Shown here piece after piece: positions 1 through 8,913 of a DNA stretch of 64,000 nucleotides. The DNA lies in the NCBI RefSeq assembly GCF_013185195.1, contig NZ_JAAZWC010000003.1, forward strand, positions 1-64,000, written 5' to 3'. Under the pieces are notes generated by a model, which saw only the letters and a list, made by a program, of their open reading frames with translations, was not told the origin of the DNA and did not search any database. Both the position numbers and the translations under genes were made by a program. Source of the stretch: Saccharibacillus qingshengii. GTDB taxonomy: Bacteria; Bacillota; Bacilli; Paenibacillales; Paenibacillaceae. The number at the start of each line of letters is the position of its first letter. Positions within the stretch are counted from its first letter, which is position 1.

Positions 1-56
1 GCAGCCGCCACGCTTTTACCTTTAGCGACGTCAATGCTGAGAACAGGTTGATTCAT
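1..56 (-). CDS. IS110-family transposase, N-terminal fragment (runs off the window)
   Basis: The minus strand reads MNQPVLSIDVAKGKS, with ATG at 56-54, an AAAGGAGG ribosome-binding site just upstream, and the window edge cutting it after about 18 codons. The IDVAKGKS start, with an aspartate in a short beta strand, is typical of the RuvC-like DEDD catalytic domain of IS110-family transposases, which move through circular intermediates. Only the first catalytic Asp can be seen, so the family call rests on a short motif. The gene points out of the window, so the left-end non-coding DNA of the element should lie to its right. Confidence 0.6.
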   Translation of the reverse strand, partial: MNQPVLSIDVAKGKSVAA

Positions 57-300
57 GAGGACCTCCTTTAATTTCACGGGAGCCAGCACTTTCATTCTCC
101 ACAGGTTGGCACGGTGATGCGGGCTCTAGGCCCAACCAGCTAAATCGGGGTATGAACAAAAGGCGAGGGCCTATAACACTTTACAAGACGGGATCGGTGT
201 CCCAACAAAACATGCGTTATTTCACCCCGTGTTTCCTCCAGTATAAAGAAAAAGTTCATCCTCGAACGAGTCGGGGATGAACTGAGAATACCAACATCAT
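57..300 (-). mobile_element. Probable IS110 left-end non-coding region (candidate bridge RNA)
   Basis: This is the DNA immediately upstream of the transposase start. No convincing gene is seen. It contains a 13-bp stem with one G-T pair and a 5-nt loop (arms 253-265 and 271-283), and another hairpin (GGTTGG at 104-109 with CCAACC at 132-137, enclosing GGGC/GCCC at 121-133). In IS110-group elements the non-coding left end upstream of the transposase encodes the bridge RNA that pairs with donor and target DNA. That is family knowledge. Assigning it here is inference, and the outer boundary of the element is not defined. Confidence 0.4.
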
Positions 301-449
301 ATTCACGCTGCGGGCATACCCTTTGAGCGGCATTCGCCGGACAACGAGCATGCGCCGAGTCAAGCATATAACCCAATCTTTCATACTAGCTTTGATCCAT
401 CTACATCTCTTTCATAACCTCTCGACTGCTATAAGATGGAGGGGAAAGA

Positions 450-1213
450 ATGGACCTTCAAAAGAAGCAAGCAGCCCGATTACACAAAGAAGGATTAAAA
501 CTTTGCGAAGAGTTGAAATTCGATGAGGCTATCACCTGTTTCCTCCAAGCCCTGCATCTGGTTCCGAACCATCCGACTTTGTATTACAACATCGCGAATA
601 CACGGGCAGAACAAGAACTTCATGAAGAAGCGGTTAGATTTTTTGATCGGGCAATCGACTAGAGCCAAACAATCCCAAATACCTATACAATAAAGCGAAT
701 TCTTTGTCCGCTTTAGGGAGATCACTTGAAGCCATTGACTTATACGATGCGGCGATCAAGATTGATCCGGATTTTAGTTCAGCCTACTTTAACAAAGCGA
801 ATGCGTTAAAAGAGCTCAAGCAGTTCAATGAAGCTCTGGCCTCTTATGATAAAGCGATCGAAGCCAAACCTGACCATGCCGCTGCACATTTTAATAAAGC
901 GATTGTGCTGGAAGAACTTAAACAAGACCATGCCGCGATCGAAAGCTATAAAAAGTGTATCGAAATCGCTCCTGCGGATGACGAAGCTCACTATAATTTG
1001 GGCAATCTTTTTTACGAACAAAAAGCTTTGCCGGAAGCCTTAGAGCAGTTTGATCAGGCCATTGCATTGAATCCGAATGATTTGGATTATTACTATAATC
1101 AGGGCGTTGTACTAACGGAAATGGGCGAGATCAAAAGGGCTGAAGATAGCTTCAATACTTATAGAAAACGATCCAATCTTCATGCTGCAGAAATTCGCCT
1201 TACTCTGGAGTGA
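450..1213 (+). pseudogene. TPR-repeat protein, split by a -1 frameshift
   Basis: The first part starts at ATG 450 and ends at a TAG at 660-662 after 70 codons. The TPR pattern continues without loss in another frame from 659 (LEPNNPKYLYNKANSLSALG) to the TGA at 1211-1213. Restoring one base near 659 would join the halves into a protein of about 254 residues made almost entirely of 34-residue tetratricopeptide repeats, a protein-interaction scaffold. No enzymatic domain is visible. The base composition is more AT-rich than the rest of the window. It is either a decaying gene or a sequence error, and the partner is unknown. Confidence 0.75.
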
Positions 1214-1234
1214 ATATTACGATGGGATCCCGAA

Positions 1235-1477
1235 GTGTCTTCCCTGTACCACAATGATTTCAGACTAATGAACGGCAAGCTGTTGGCTCACTATAAGTTC
1301 ACGGACGCCATGAGACAAGCCCTCGATCCTAATACGGCTGAAGTCATGGATCTGGATGAAGTGAAGTCTCGAGAGGCAATAGAATTTGTTCCTGCTGTAG
1401 TGGGAGATATGACGTATGAAGAACAAGTGATCCATGAACCGCTGAATGTTTTTAGTTTGATACAGATCAAAGGATAG
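1235..1477 (+). CDS. Hypothetical small acidic protein
   Basis: An 80-residue reading frame from GTG 1235 (VSSLYHNDFRLMNGKL...), 21 nt after the TPR gene and in the same frame as its second half. The ribosome-binding site is weak, and the open frame extends a few codons upstream without a better start. It is acidic and soluble, with no membrane segment. I do not recognise the family. Its position among a TPR gene and another small protein next to an insertion sequence would fit an immunity-type gene, but nothing in the sequence proves it. Confidence 0.45.
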   Translation: MSSLYHNDFRLMNGKLLAHYKFTDAMRQALDPNTAEVMDLDEVKSREAIEFVPAVVGDMTYEEQVIHEPLNVFSLIQIKG

Positions 1478-1547
1478 ATCGAGACCTCTGTAGAGGTCGC
1501 CGTAATGAATCTGCAGCAGTTACCTCTATTCAAGGAGAGACGATAAA

Positions 1548-1880
1548 ATGGCTTATAACCTACATATTCAAAGAAAAGATGAAGATCATCCGATCACGCT
1601 GGAAGAATGGATGAATTATATCAAGCAGGACAATGAGCTGGAGCCTACCGACCATATTGAAATCACGCTTCCCAATGGAATGACCATGGGGATATCCGGA
1701 GAAGGCATGGCCGTATGGAAGACAACCGTGGAAGACGAAGAAATGCAGGTCACGTTTACTTTCATGGAAGGAGAAATCTCGGCCGGACATTCGAATGAGG
1801 ATCAAATTGAAAAAATGAAAAAGATCGCGAGTAAGCTCAAGGCGATCGTGGTCGGGGATGAAGGGGAAGAATACAAGTAA
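1548..1880 (+). CDS. Small acidic protein, possible immunity-type family
   Basis: 110 residues, with an AAGGAGA ribosome-binding site well placed before ATG 1548. It opens with MAYNLHIQR, then ITLEEW, and closes with GDEGEEY. From memory, this combination (Y-x-[ILH]-H-I-x-R start, LEEW, late VGDEGE) marks a widespread uncharacterised family of small proteins, often found in accessory or toxin-immunity neighbourhoods. That recollection is unchecked. There is no signal peptide or membrane segment, and no toxin gene is visible in the window. Confidence 0.65.
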   Translation: MAYNLHIQRKDEDHPITLEEWMNYIKQDNELEPTDHIEITLPNGMTMGISGEGMAVWKTTVEDEEMQVTFTFMEGEISAGHSNEDQIEKMKKIASKLKAIVVGDEGEEYK

Positions 1881-2048
1881 AGAGTGTTTGGAAGATGCCT
1901 AGAAGACACTTATATGAAGACGCATTCAGGGTAAAAGAAGAACATAGGCAGCTTGATCGATAAAAAGAGAGCGATTCTGCTGCTTTTGACTGCTGGTTGA
2001 AGTGGGCGTTTCAACGCTTAACAGAAAAGCCGGAAAAGGAGGCTTCTT

Positions 2049-2486
2049 ATGAAAAATCACTTCTGTCTTCTTCTGCTATTCTCCCTGCTCGTTGGATGCG
2101 CCTCCAAAGAGACGGCAGCCGTTCCAAATGCTCCGCAATCCGAGGATGCGAAGCTGCAGGAAGTCATCGCCGATTATTTCGAGGCTTTCGAAGATATCCG
2201 GGTATGGCGGAAGTACGCGACGGACGAATTCATTCGAAGATCGTATGTATGGTGTACCGGCGATTCCTCCAATGAGCGTTCGATCAACGAAATGGTGCAT
2301 ATTTATTAGGAATGGAACCGAGACTCGCTGAGCATGCAGAACGTTAAAGTAGAGAAGCTGTCCAAAATCAACGAAAATGAAGTGCGGATTGATGTAAAAA
2401 GAACGTGGGGGGACGAGTCCTGGGATTATGTGTCTTACTCGCTGCTGAAGGTTAACGGAGAGTGGAAAGTAGACAATAGGCTGTAA
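2049..2486 (+). pseudogene. Lipoprotein gene interrupted by an in-frame TAG
   Basis: A strong AAAAGGAGG site precedes ATG 2049. The N-terminus is a lipoprotein signal: MKNH, a hydrophobic stretch, then lipobox LVGC with Cys17 as the lipidation site. The frame meets TAG at 2307-2309 (codon 87), then stays open in the same frame to TAA at 2484-2486. The second half (EWNRDSLSMQNVKVEKLS... and a terminal GEWKVDNRL) reads like the end of an NTF2-like or DUF4829-like domain. A single C-to-T change (CAG to TAG) would explain the stop. Full length would be 145 residues. Truncation would remove the predicted beta-sheet core. Confidence 0.7.
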
Positions 2487-2501
2487 AAAGGAGGTCTATC
2501 C

Positions 2502-3245
2502 ATGTCCAACCATATGACAGCAATCGGCTTTAACGTTCATTCCGCAGAAGATTTCGAAGAGGTGGCCGAGTATGCGTACGAGACGGGGGAGAGCATCGAA
2601 ACGGCACGCGGGATCTACCTGCTGGCGCAGGCCGGCTCGGGTATCGAAATATGGCTGCAGATGAATACGGAGAATCAGGTGATCGGGCTCAATCCGCATT
2701 ACTTTGGTTCCTCCCGCTTCCAGGTCAAATTGACGGACGAGATCATCCGCAGCGAAGGCAGCGAGCTGGATGGGACTTTTCATGTCTGGGCGGAATTCGA
2801 CGGGGAAACAGAGGAGTCGGACTCGTATCCGTTTGTATTCGAGATGCCAAACCGAGCCGTGTACGGAGACGTACAGCTGCCCCGGAGCGTGACCATTCAG
2901 TTGACTGCTTTTGCGCATGAACTCAGCGTGTTTGACAATGAGGAACAATTCCATGAGTTCCAGCAGCACGAGGAAGTGAAGTTTGCGGCGGAAGCGTTTA
3001 TTCCTACCGGGTTATTCGTCGAAGAAGGCGAACCGGGTTCGATGGCGATGTTTACGGGTCAAGTGCTGCAGAGTGCCTGGATCACGAACGAATATACCGG
3101 AACATCGTTTCATTGGGCGCTGGTGAGAACGTTGGGCGGCGAGATCGATGTGGTGGCGGATCGGGAGACCTTGGACGAAGAGATCCCGGTAGGCGGAATT
3201 GTCTCCGGTACTTTCTGGTTAAGCGCCAAAATCATCGAAGAGTAA
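2502..3245 (+). CDS. Conserved hypothetical protein, 247 aa
   Basis: The start at ATG 2502 follows an AAGGAGGT site. The protein is strongly acidic and soluble, with no signal peptide. It opens with MSNHMTAIGFNV, has a central stretch rich in aromatic and acidic residues (EIWLQMN, GLNPHYFG) and repeated beta-strand-like segments. I recall similar hypothetical proteins in Bacillales but no assigned function. It lies 15 nt after the broken lipoprotein gene and may be cotranscribed with it. Confidence 0.7.
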   Translation: MSNHMTAIGFNVHSAEDFEEVAEYAYETGESIETARGIYLLAQAGSGIEIWLQMNTENQVIGLNPHYFGSSRFQVKLTDEIIRSEGSELDGTFHVWAEFDGETEESDSYPFVFEMPNRAVYGDVQLPRSVTIQLTAFAHELSVFDNEEQFHEFQQHEEVKFAAEAFIPTGLFVEEGEPGSMAMFTGQVLQSAWITNEYTGTSFHWALVRTLGGEIDVVADRETLDEEIPVGGIVSGTFWLSAKIIEE

Positions 3246-3308
3246 GCTTGCTCAACTATCGGCGGATAATCCTCTATACCCACACGGAGAAGGAAGAAGG
3301 TGCTCACG

Positions 3309-3749
3309 ATGAAAACTCTGTATAGGCCGGTCGGCCTAGCCGAAATGCAGTTGATTCTGGATCAGGATCTTAAGGGGTTCCCCCCGCGCCTGCCGGATCA
3401 ACCGATCTTCTACCCGGTGCTGAACAAGCCGTATGCGGACCGGATCGCCAAGGAATGGAACACGCAGGACCGCTTCTCCGGATTTGTCGGGTTCGTGACG
3501 GAATTCCAGGTGAAGAGCCCGTTTATCGATCGGTATGACGAGAAGGTCGTAGGCGCGAGGCAGCATGCGGAGCTGTGGATTCCGTCCGACGAGTTGGAAG
3601 AGATGAACGCGAATATCGAAGGCGGGATCCGGGTCGTCGACGTTTTCTACGGACCGCATTATGCGGGATTGACGCCGGCGGCGATGCCTCTGGAAGCTCT
3701 GGCGCTCAAGCAGCTGCTTGCCCAATTACGCACGCATTTGGAGGAGTAA
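3309..3749 (+). CDS. Conserved hypothetical protein, 146 aa
   Basis: ATG 3309 is preferred over the upstream GTG 3300 because the purine-rich site GGAGAAGGAAGAAGG sits at normal distance from the ATG. Notable segments are FPPRLPDQPIFYPVLN, FVGFVTEF and ARQHAELWIPSDELEEMN. From memory, proteins of this type in Paenibacillaceae are sometimes labelled ADP-ribosylation/crystallin J1. No experimental function is known to me and no catalytic motif is obvious. Soluble, no signal peptide. Confidence 0.65.
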   Translation: MKTLYRPVGLAEMQLILDQDLKGFPPRLPDQPIFYPVLNKPYADRIAKEWNTQDRFSGFVGFVTEFQVKSPFIDRYDEKVVGARQHAELWIPSDELEEMNANIEGGIRVVDVFYGPHYAGLTPAAMPLEALALKQLLAQLRTHLEE

Positions 3750-3801
3750 TCGGTACTTCTCCCAACCGTAATCCAAATCCATCCCTAGAAAAGAGGCCCT
3801 C

Positions 3802-3990
3802 ATGAAACGCAAAAACATGATCCTTAATCTGGTTCTATCTTTTCTGACCGGGCTGCTGGCCTACTATCTCGTTGCACGAACGATCACGACAGCTGCCATA
3901 CTGGTTTGCTTGGGGGCAGCAGGTATCGTGGCGCTGGGATACTGGGTTGTTTATTTGTTTGGAAAAAGGTCTGAATCCAAGGCGAAGTAA
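3802..3990 (+). CDS. Small two-helix membrane protein
   Basis: A 62-residue protein with a basic start (MKRKN), two hydrophobic segments (about residues 7-25 and 30-52) and a basic tail (GKRSESKAK). A GAAAAGAGG site lies upstream. Family unknown. It is the last gene before a strong bidirectional terminator. Confidence 0.55.
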   Translation: MKRKNMILNLVLSFLTGLLAYYLVARTITTAAILVCLGAAGIVALGYWVVYLFGKRSESKAK

Positions 3991-4018
3991 TGCCATTCCG
4001 ACTTTCGCCGAATTCCAC

Positions 4019-4056
4019 AAAAGCTCCGAGCCTTAGCGGCACCGGAGCTTTTTTTA
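4019..4056 (+). terminator. Bidirectional intrinsic terminator
   Basis: Arms AAGCTCCG (4021-4028) and CGGAGCTT (4043-4050), flanked by A and T runs. It sits between the converging small membrane gene and the aldo/keto reductase. Confidence 0.85.
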
Positions 4057-4110
4057 CAAACCAATCTCAAGCTGTCTTCTTATCCGACATAGGAAGTTTC
4101 ACCGCTTCCT

Positions 4111-4965
<855 letters not shown>

Positions 4966-5080
4966 CTATTCCTCCCGGGATTGAAATCGTATAAAGCTAA
5001 CGGCCGCGGTCTGTGCACAGGTGAGAGCAGAGACAGTCGTATTTCTTCTGCGGCCGTGTTGCTTTACAATAAGCCTAGAT

Positions 5081-5099
5081 CCTTCGTGTAACACGAAGG
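5081..5099. promoter_or_regulatory. Perfect 9+1+9 palindrome, likely MerR operator
   Basis: CCTTCGTGT-A-ACACGAAGG lies between the divergent aldo/keto reductase and merR genes. Spaced dyads of about 19 bp are the usual MerR-family binding site. The exact promoter around it is not clear; a TTTACA-like -35 element is at 5063-5068. Confidence 0.6.
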
Positions 5100-5140
5100 C
5101 AAGCGGTTTTTTGAATTTTTTTATCGGGGAGGAACTTCAT

Positions 5141-5566
5141 ATGTATACGGTCAAAGAAGCGGCGATGCGGACAGGACTGACCGAGCACGCCGTGCGCTTT
5201 TATACGGATAAAGGATTAGTACCAAGCGTGCAGCGCAATGAACATAATATTCGGCTGTTTGACGAAGAAGCGATCAACTGGCTGCACGGCGTGAGATGTC
5301 TCAAACGCTCGGGGCTGCCGATCGAGACCATCAAGCATTATGTGGATCTCTGCCAGGAAGGCGATTCGACGGTGCCGGAGCGATATGTCATGATGCAGCA
5401 GTACCGGGAAGAAGCGCTCGTGCAGGTGGAAGAAGCCAAACAGCGCCTCGCGCATATGGAACAGAAAATCGCCCACTACCAGGAGATTATGGAGAAGCAT
5501 ATCCCCGACGCGACCAATCCTTCTACGTGGGAGAAAGGCGCTCGAGATGCGGCGATCAGCCGATAA
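5141..5566 (+). CDS. MerR-family transcriptional regulator (AdhR-like)
   Basis: 141 residues from ATG 5141, with site GGGGAGGAA. The N-terminal winged helix-turn-helix is clear (YTVKEAAMRTGLTEHAVRFYTDKGLVP), followed by a long coiled-coil dimerisation helix (about residues 75-125). There are no conserved metal-binding cysteines, so it belongs to the organic-stress group rather than the metal sensors. It is divergent from the aldo/keto reductase and probably controls it and itself through the palindrome at 5081-5099, in the manner of AdhR with its reductase partners. Confidence 0.88.
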   Translation: MYTVKEAAMRTGLTEHAVRFYTDKGLVPSVQRNEHNIRLFDEEAINWLHGVRCLKRSGLPIETIKHYVDLCQEGDSTVPERYVMMQQYREEALVQVEEAKQRLAHMEQKIAHYQEIMEKHIPDATNPSTWEKGARDAAISR

Positions 5567-5642
5567 CGATTCGGGGTTGATCCGATCCGGCATTGAGCGA
5601 GAAGATCCTGCTCGATTATCCGAACAGCAAGGAGGAATGATC

Positions 5643-6209
5643 ATGACCGCCGAATCCGAGAATGGATATCCGCATGTTCCCGCCGCTGCAAGAACGGTAC
5701 ACATTGGCGGATTAACCCGTTCGCAGCTTAGACAGAGTTTGCAAAATGCCGGTATTTCTCTGAATGCTTACGCCGAAGAACTGTTCGCAGACGAACGTTT
5801 CACGACTTCCGATCAGCCTCATACCGTCGAGACGGTCGAACTCACAGTCGGTGAGCTGGGATTCATGGACGGAGCAGCGGCAGGCGAGATTTTCAAGCGG
5901 GCGAGCGCACTCGGTCTTGCGGCGTGTCCGCTGGAACTGGCTCCGCATCTGCGGCTGCAGTACACCGATCAGCCGGAAGGAAGTGCGGAGCGTTCCGTGC
6001 AGCATGAGGCGCCGCACGCTTCGATCACGGTAGCATCGGAACCGCTGAGTGAGTGCGACGATTTTCCCAAAGGTTTTTACCTGCGAAATATCGACGGCGT
6101 ATTGTGGCTGCGCGGCTATCGGGCCGATGCGGTTCATGTGTGGAATGCGTGGGACCGGTTTGTTTTTGCGAGACAGACAGACTGGCAGGGAAATTGTCAT
6201 GAGTCATAA
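5643..6209 (+). CDS. Conserved hypothetical protein, 188 aa
   Basis: The start at ATG 5643 is set by AAGGAGG at 5629-5635; ATG 5637 is too close to it. Conserved-looking blocks are ISLNAYAEELFADERFTT, the motif CPLELAPHLRLQY and a C-terminal FPKGFYLRNIDGVLWLRGY. From memory, this is a Bacillales/Bacteroidetes family sometimes misnamed helicase. No helicase motifs are present. Soluble, function unknown. The following gene overlaps its 3' end by 11 nt, indicating translational coupling. Confidence 0.7.
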   Translation: MTAESENGYPHVPAAARTVHIGGLTRSQLRQSLQNAGISLNAYAEELFADERFTTSDQPHTVETVELTVGELGFMDGAAAGEIFKRASALGLAACPLELAPHLRLQYTDQPEGSAERSVQHEAPHASITVASEPLSECDDFPKGFYLRNIDGVLWLRGYRADAVHVWNAWDRFVFARQTDWQGNCHES

Positions 6210-6729
6210 CCGCGTGATGCGAGCATTGGCTAAAGTGACGAGAATCGTGCAAAAAATCGTGAAATTCGCGTTGGTATCCGTACTGGTCCTCTTTCTTGCT
6301 TTTTGCTCGCTGTACGTCCTGTTCCCGATATGGAACGAGATTCATGCGTATACGTTCAGCCGACAGTTGAAAAAAGTCCCGCTGCCGGAAGATACCGTTC
6401 TTGTCGAAATGGAAACGGCCGTAGGCAAACTGAACGGTAACGGAAACGGCATCGACTTTTTTGCGGGGATGCTGGTTCGAAGCGATCTCAGCCTCAGTGA
6501 ATTGATTGACTATTACGAGGCGGTTTCTTACTCCGGCGCCAAAGATAAGGATCATACGGTAGAGGTCGAAGTCTTGAAAGCCAAGAGCGATAAAATGGAC
6601 TCATATTACGTGGAACATCGGGACCTTAGATTCCATAGGCTGCGATCGACCAAAGATTTCTCCGGGTATTACTTCGTAAACCTGTACGATGGAGGGTATG
6701 AGGCGGTATTCGATCTAAGAGGGAATTGA
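6199..6729 (+). CDS. Membrane-anchored hypothetical protein
   Basis: 176 residues from ATG 6199, inside the end of the preceding gene. One transmembrane helix (about residues 20-44, VKFALVSVLVLFLAF) is followed by an extracytoplasmic domain of about 130 residues containing VPLPEDTVLVE and YYEAVSYSGAKD. It looks like an inside-out anchored protein. Family not recognised. It ends before a strong bidirectional terminator. Confidence 0.65.
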   Translation: MSHNRVMRALAKVTRIVQKIVKFALVSVLVLFLAFCSLYVLFPIWNEIHAYTFSRQLKKVPLPEDTVLVEMETAVGKLNGNGNGIDFFAGMLVRSDLSLSELIDYYEAVSYSGAKDKDHTVEVEVLKAKSDKMDSYYVEHRDLRFHRLRSTKDFSGYYFVNLYDGGYEAVFDLRGN

Positions 6730-6754
6730 ATGCCTTGGCAAATCGATCCACGAC

Positions 6755-6797
6755 AAAAAACCTTCACTCCCGCCCACAGCGGAAGTGAAGGTTTTTT
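6755..6797. terminator. Bidirectional intrinsic terminator
   Basis: 14-bp arms AAAAAACCTTCACT (6755-6768) and AGTGAAGGTTTTTT (6784-6797) between converging genes. Confidence 0.9.
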
Positions 6798-6827
6798 GGA
6801 TAAGGACTTTACCGCGTGCCGCGAAGA

Positions 6828-7712
6828 CTACTCTGCCGCCGACACCGCGATCATCTGCACGACCATCCGTCCGTCGCCCGGCAGCAGGACTTCGTCCGCG
6901 TTCATCTGCGAAGAACCGTCGCCGTCGAGGAAGATGCCTTCGCGTCCTTCGCCGGGAACGCCCGCCAGCAGCGCCGCGCGGAAATCGGCAGCGGTGCTGC
7001 TGGCGGGGGTGACGACCAGCCACAGCTGCCCGGCATTATTGTAGACGAGAGCGGAGCGCATGCGTTTATCCCCGGCAAAAGGCAGATGCTCACGTGCACT
7101 CCGGTCTTCCCAGATGTCTTCGTTCGCCAGGTTCAAGCTAACTCCGCCCTGGGCGAAATAGTCGCTGCGGTCGCTGACCTTAAGCTCGTCGGCTGACGAG
7201 ACCACCTGCACCGAGAACTTGCGCTTCGCGCCGTCCCAGACCAGGGTTCCGCGCGCATACTTGGCGTTGAACCAGCCCGAGCCGTAAGCGTCCCGCTTGC
7301 CGTTGGCCGGCTTGTCGTCGGTAACGGCCAGCGAGAGCAGCGATTCTTCGTAAAAGAACCCGCCGTTGATCCCGTAAGCCGGAATCTGCTTGAGCGGAAG
7401 TTTGTCCGCGCGCAGCACGATATCATCCGGGGATACAGCCAGCATATGCAGCTTGGGCAGTCCGGGGGCCTTGGCTTCCGCGTACGTGTAACGTTTTGGC
7501 AGACCGTCGAACGGCTGCGCAGGCTTCGAAGGGAAGAGGAGCAGCCAGACGGCAGCTGCCGCAGACAAAGCCAGCAGCACAAGCAGCGTTCCGATCAGAC
7601 GTCTGCGCAGCCTGCGGCGGTCCGAGAAATCGGCAGCCTGGCGATCCGGCTGCGCATGAGTTCCGTCTGGCCCGGCTTCTTGGGGTCCGCCTGCGTCGTT
7701 ACGCCCGGACAT
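6828..7712 (-). CDS. Membrane-anchored phosphodiester glycosidase (NAGPA)-like protein
   Basis: 294 residues: a cytoplasmic basic stretch, one transmembrane helix (about residues 39-60), then an extracytoplasmic domain. GINGGFF and a late GIFLDGDGSSQM motif are typical of the NAGPA/DUF2233 family, whose known members uncover sugar-phosphodiester linkages; bacterial members are mostly uncharacterised and often cell-wall related. The ATG at 7712 lies 14 nt inside the preceding M42 peptidase gene and has no clear ribosome-binding site, so it probably depends on coupled translation. Confidence 0.8.
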   Translation of the reverse strand: MSGRNDAGGPQEAGPDGTHAQPDRQAADFSDRRRLRRRLIGTLLVLLALSAAAAVWLLLFPSKPAQPFDGLPKRYTYAEAKAPGLPKLHMLAVSPDDIVLRADKLPLKQIPAYGINGGFFYEESLLSLAVTDDKPANGKRDAYGSGWFNAKYARGTLVWDGAKRKFSVQVVSSADELKVSDRSDYFAQGGVSLNLANEDIWEDRSAREHLPFAGDKRMRSALVYNNAGQLWLVVTPASSTAADFRAALLAGVPGEGREGIFLDGDGSSQMNADEVLLPGDGRMVVQMIAVSAAE

Positions 7713-8736
7713 ACGCGCACAGCAGGCGCGCCGTGCCGATCACCGCGCGCGTATGCGTACGTTCCATCGAATGCGAAGCGTGTACACCCGGTCCGATCAG
7801 GGCGGCGCGGATATTGCTGCCGCCGCGCAGCGCGGCCGAAGCGTCGGAGCCGTAGAACGGATAGATGTCTACCGCATGTTCGATCTGCTGCGCTTCGCAC
7901 AGTTCGATCAGTTTGCCGGTCATATGGTAATCGTACGGACCGGACGAGTCTTTGGCGCAGATCGAGACATCCGTTTCTTTGCATGTCAGATCGTCGCCCA
8001 TGCAGCCCATATCGACAGCGATCAGCTCGGCAATATCGGACGGGATATATGCGGTGCCGTGACCCACTTCCTCGTAGTTGGAGATTAGGATCTTGACGTT
8101 CTGCTTCGGTTTCCAGCCTTCGCGCTTGGCGGACTCCAGCAGACCGAACAGTGCGGCTACGCTCGCTTTGTCGTCGAGGTGGCGGGATTTGATATAGCCG
8201 CTCTCGGTGACGACGGCGCGCGCTTCGAACGAAATATAGTCGCCGGTACGAATACCCAGTGCTTCAACTTCTTCGCGGGAAGAGACCAATTCGTCGATCC
8301 GCACTTCCATATGTTCTTCCGAACGCTTGAAGTCGCGGGCGTCGGCGTATACATGCACCGAAGGGTGCTGGGTGAGGATGGTGCCGGTATACGTTTTTCC
8401 GCTGCGCGTATGGATGATGCAGTATTCGTTCTCGATACTGGACATCGCGAATCCGCCGAGCGACGTGAGTTTCAGCGTGCCGTGCGGCGTGATCGAGCGG
8501 ACCATGGCGCCGAGCGTATCCACGTGACCGCTCAGGCCGACGGTGTACGTATCGTTTTCGCCTTCCATGCTGATGATCGCGCCGCCTTTTTCGTTAAACG
8601 TGACCGGGAACCCGAGACTTTCCGCTTCTTCGCGGATCAGGTCGATGATGTGATGGGTGTAACCGGTCGGGCTTGGGGTGTCGAGCAGTTTCTTGAGCAG
8701 GGTGACCACGTATTGTTCGTCGATATGTACCGTCAT
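7699..8736 (-). CDS. M42-family metallo-aminopeptidase
   Basis: 345 residues. The dinuclear zinc site is recognisable: GHVDTLG, RHLDDKAS, the catalytic and metal-binding pair in NYEEVGHG, VDMG, and a final His in GVHASHSMERTH. M42 enzymes are cytoplasmic, often self-compartmentalising aminopeptidases or deblocking peptidases (YsdC/YtoP/YhfE-like in Bacillus). The length is normal. It is the first gene of a two-gene operon with the phosphodiester-glycosidase-like gene; substrate range unknown. Confidence 0.92.
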   Translation of the reverse strand: MTVHIDEQYVVTLLKKLLDTPSPTGYTHHIIDLIREEAESLGFPVTFNEKGGAIISMEGENDTYTVGLSGHVDTLGAMVRSITPHGTLKLTSLGGFAMSSIENEYCIIHTRSGKTYTGTILTQHPSVHVYADARDFKRSEEHMEVRIDELVSSREEVEALGIRTGDYISFEARAVVTESGYIKSRHLDDKASVAALFGLLESAKREGWKPKQNVKILISNYEEVGHGTAYIPSDIAELIAVDMGCMGDDLTCKETDVSICAKDSSGPYDYHMTGKLIELCEAQQIEHAVDIYPFYGSDASAALRGGSNIRAALIGPGVHASHSMERTHTRAVIGTARLLCAYVRA

Positions 8737-8834
8737 GATAGACAGACCTCCATATAAATAAAATGAGAATAAAATAGGTGCGGCGGCACCTGGAAATACC
8801 GGGCCGCCGCCTTACGGTCAAGAACAACAAACAA

Positions 8835-8881
8835 TCAAGAAGAAAACCGCTCCCAGTAGCGGGCGGCGGTTTTCTTCTTGA
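8835..8881. terminator. Strong intrinsic terminator
   Basis: Perfect 16-bp arms TCAAGAAGAAAACCGC (8835-8850) and GCGGTTTTCTTCTTGA (8866-8881). It separates the M42 operon from the lapA-like gene and should stop minus-strand transcripts from the latter. Confidence 0.85.
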
Positions 8882-8913
8882 AGCGGTTCGAGACTTGTCC
8901 GGAATCGGAAGAC

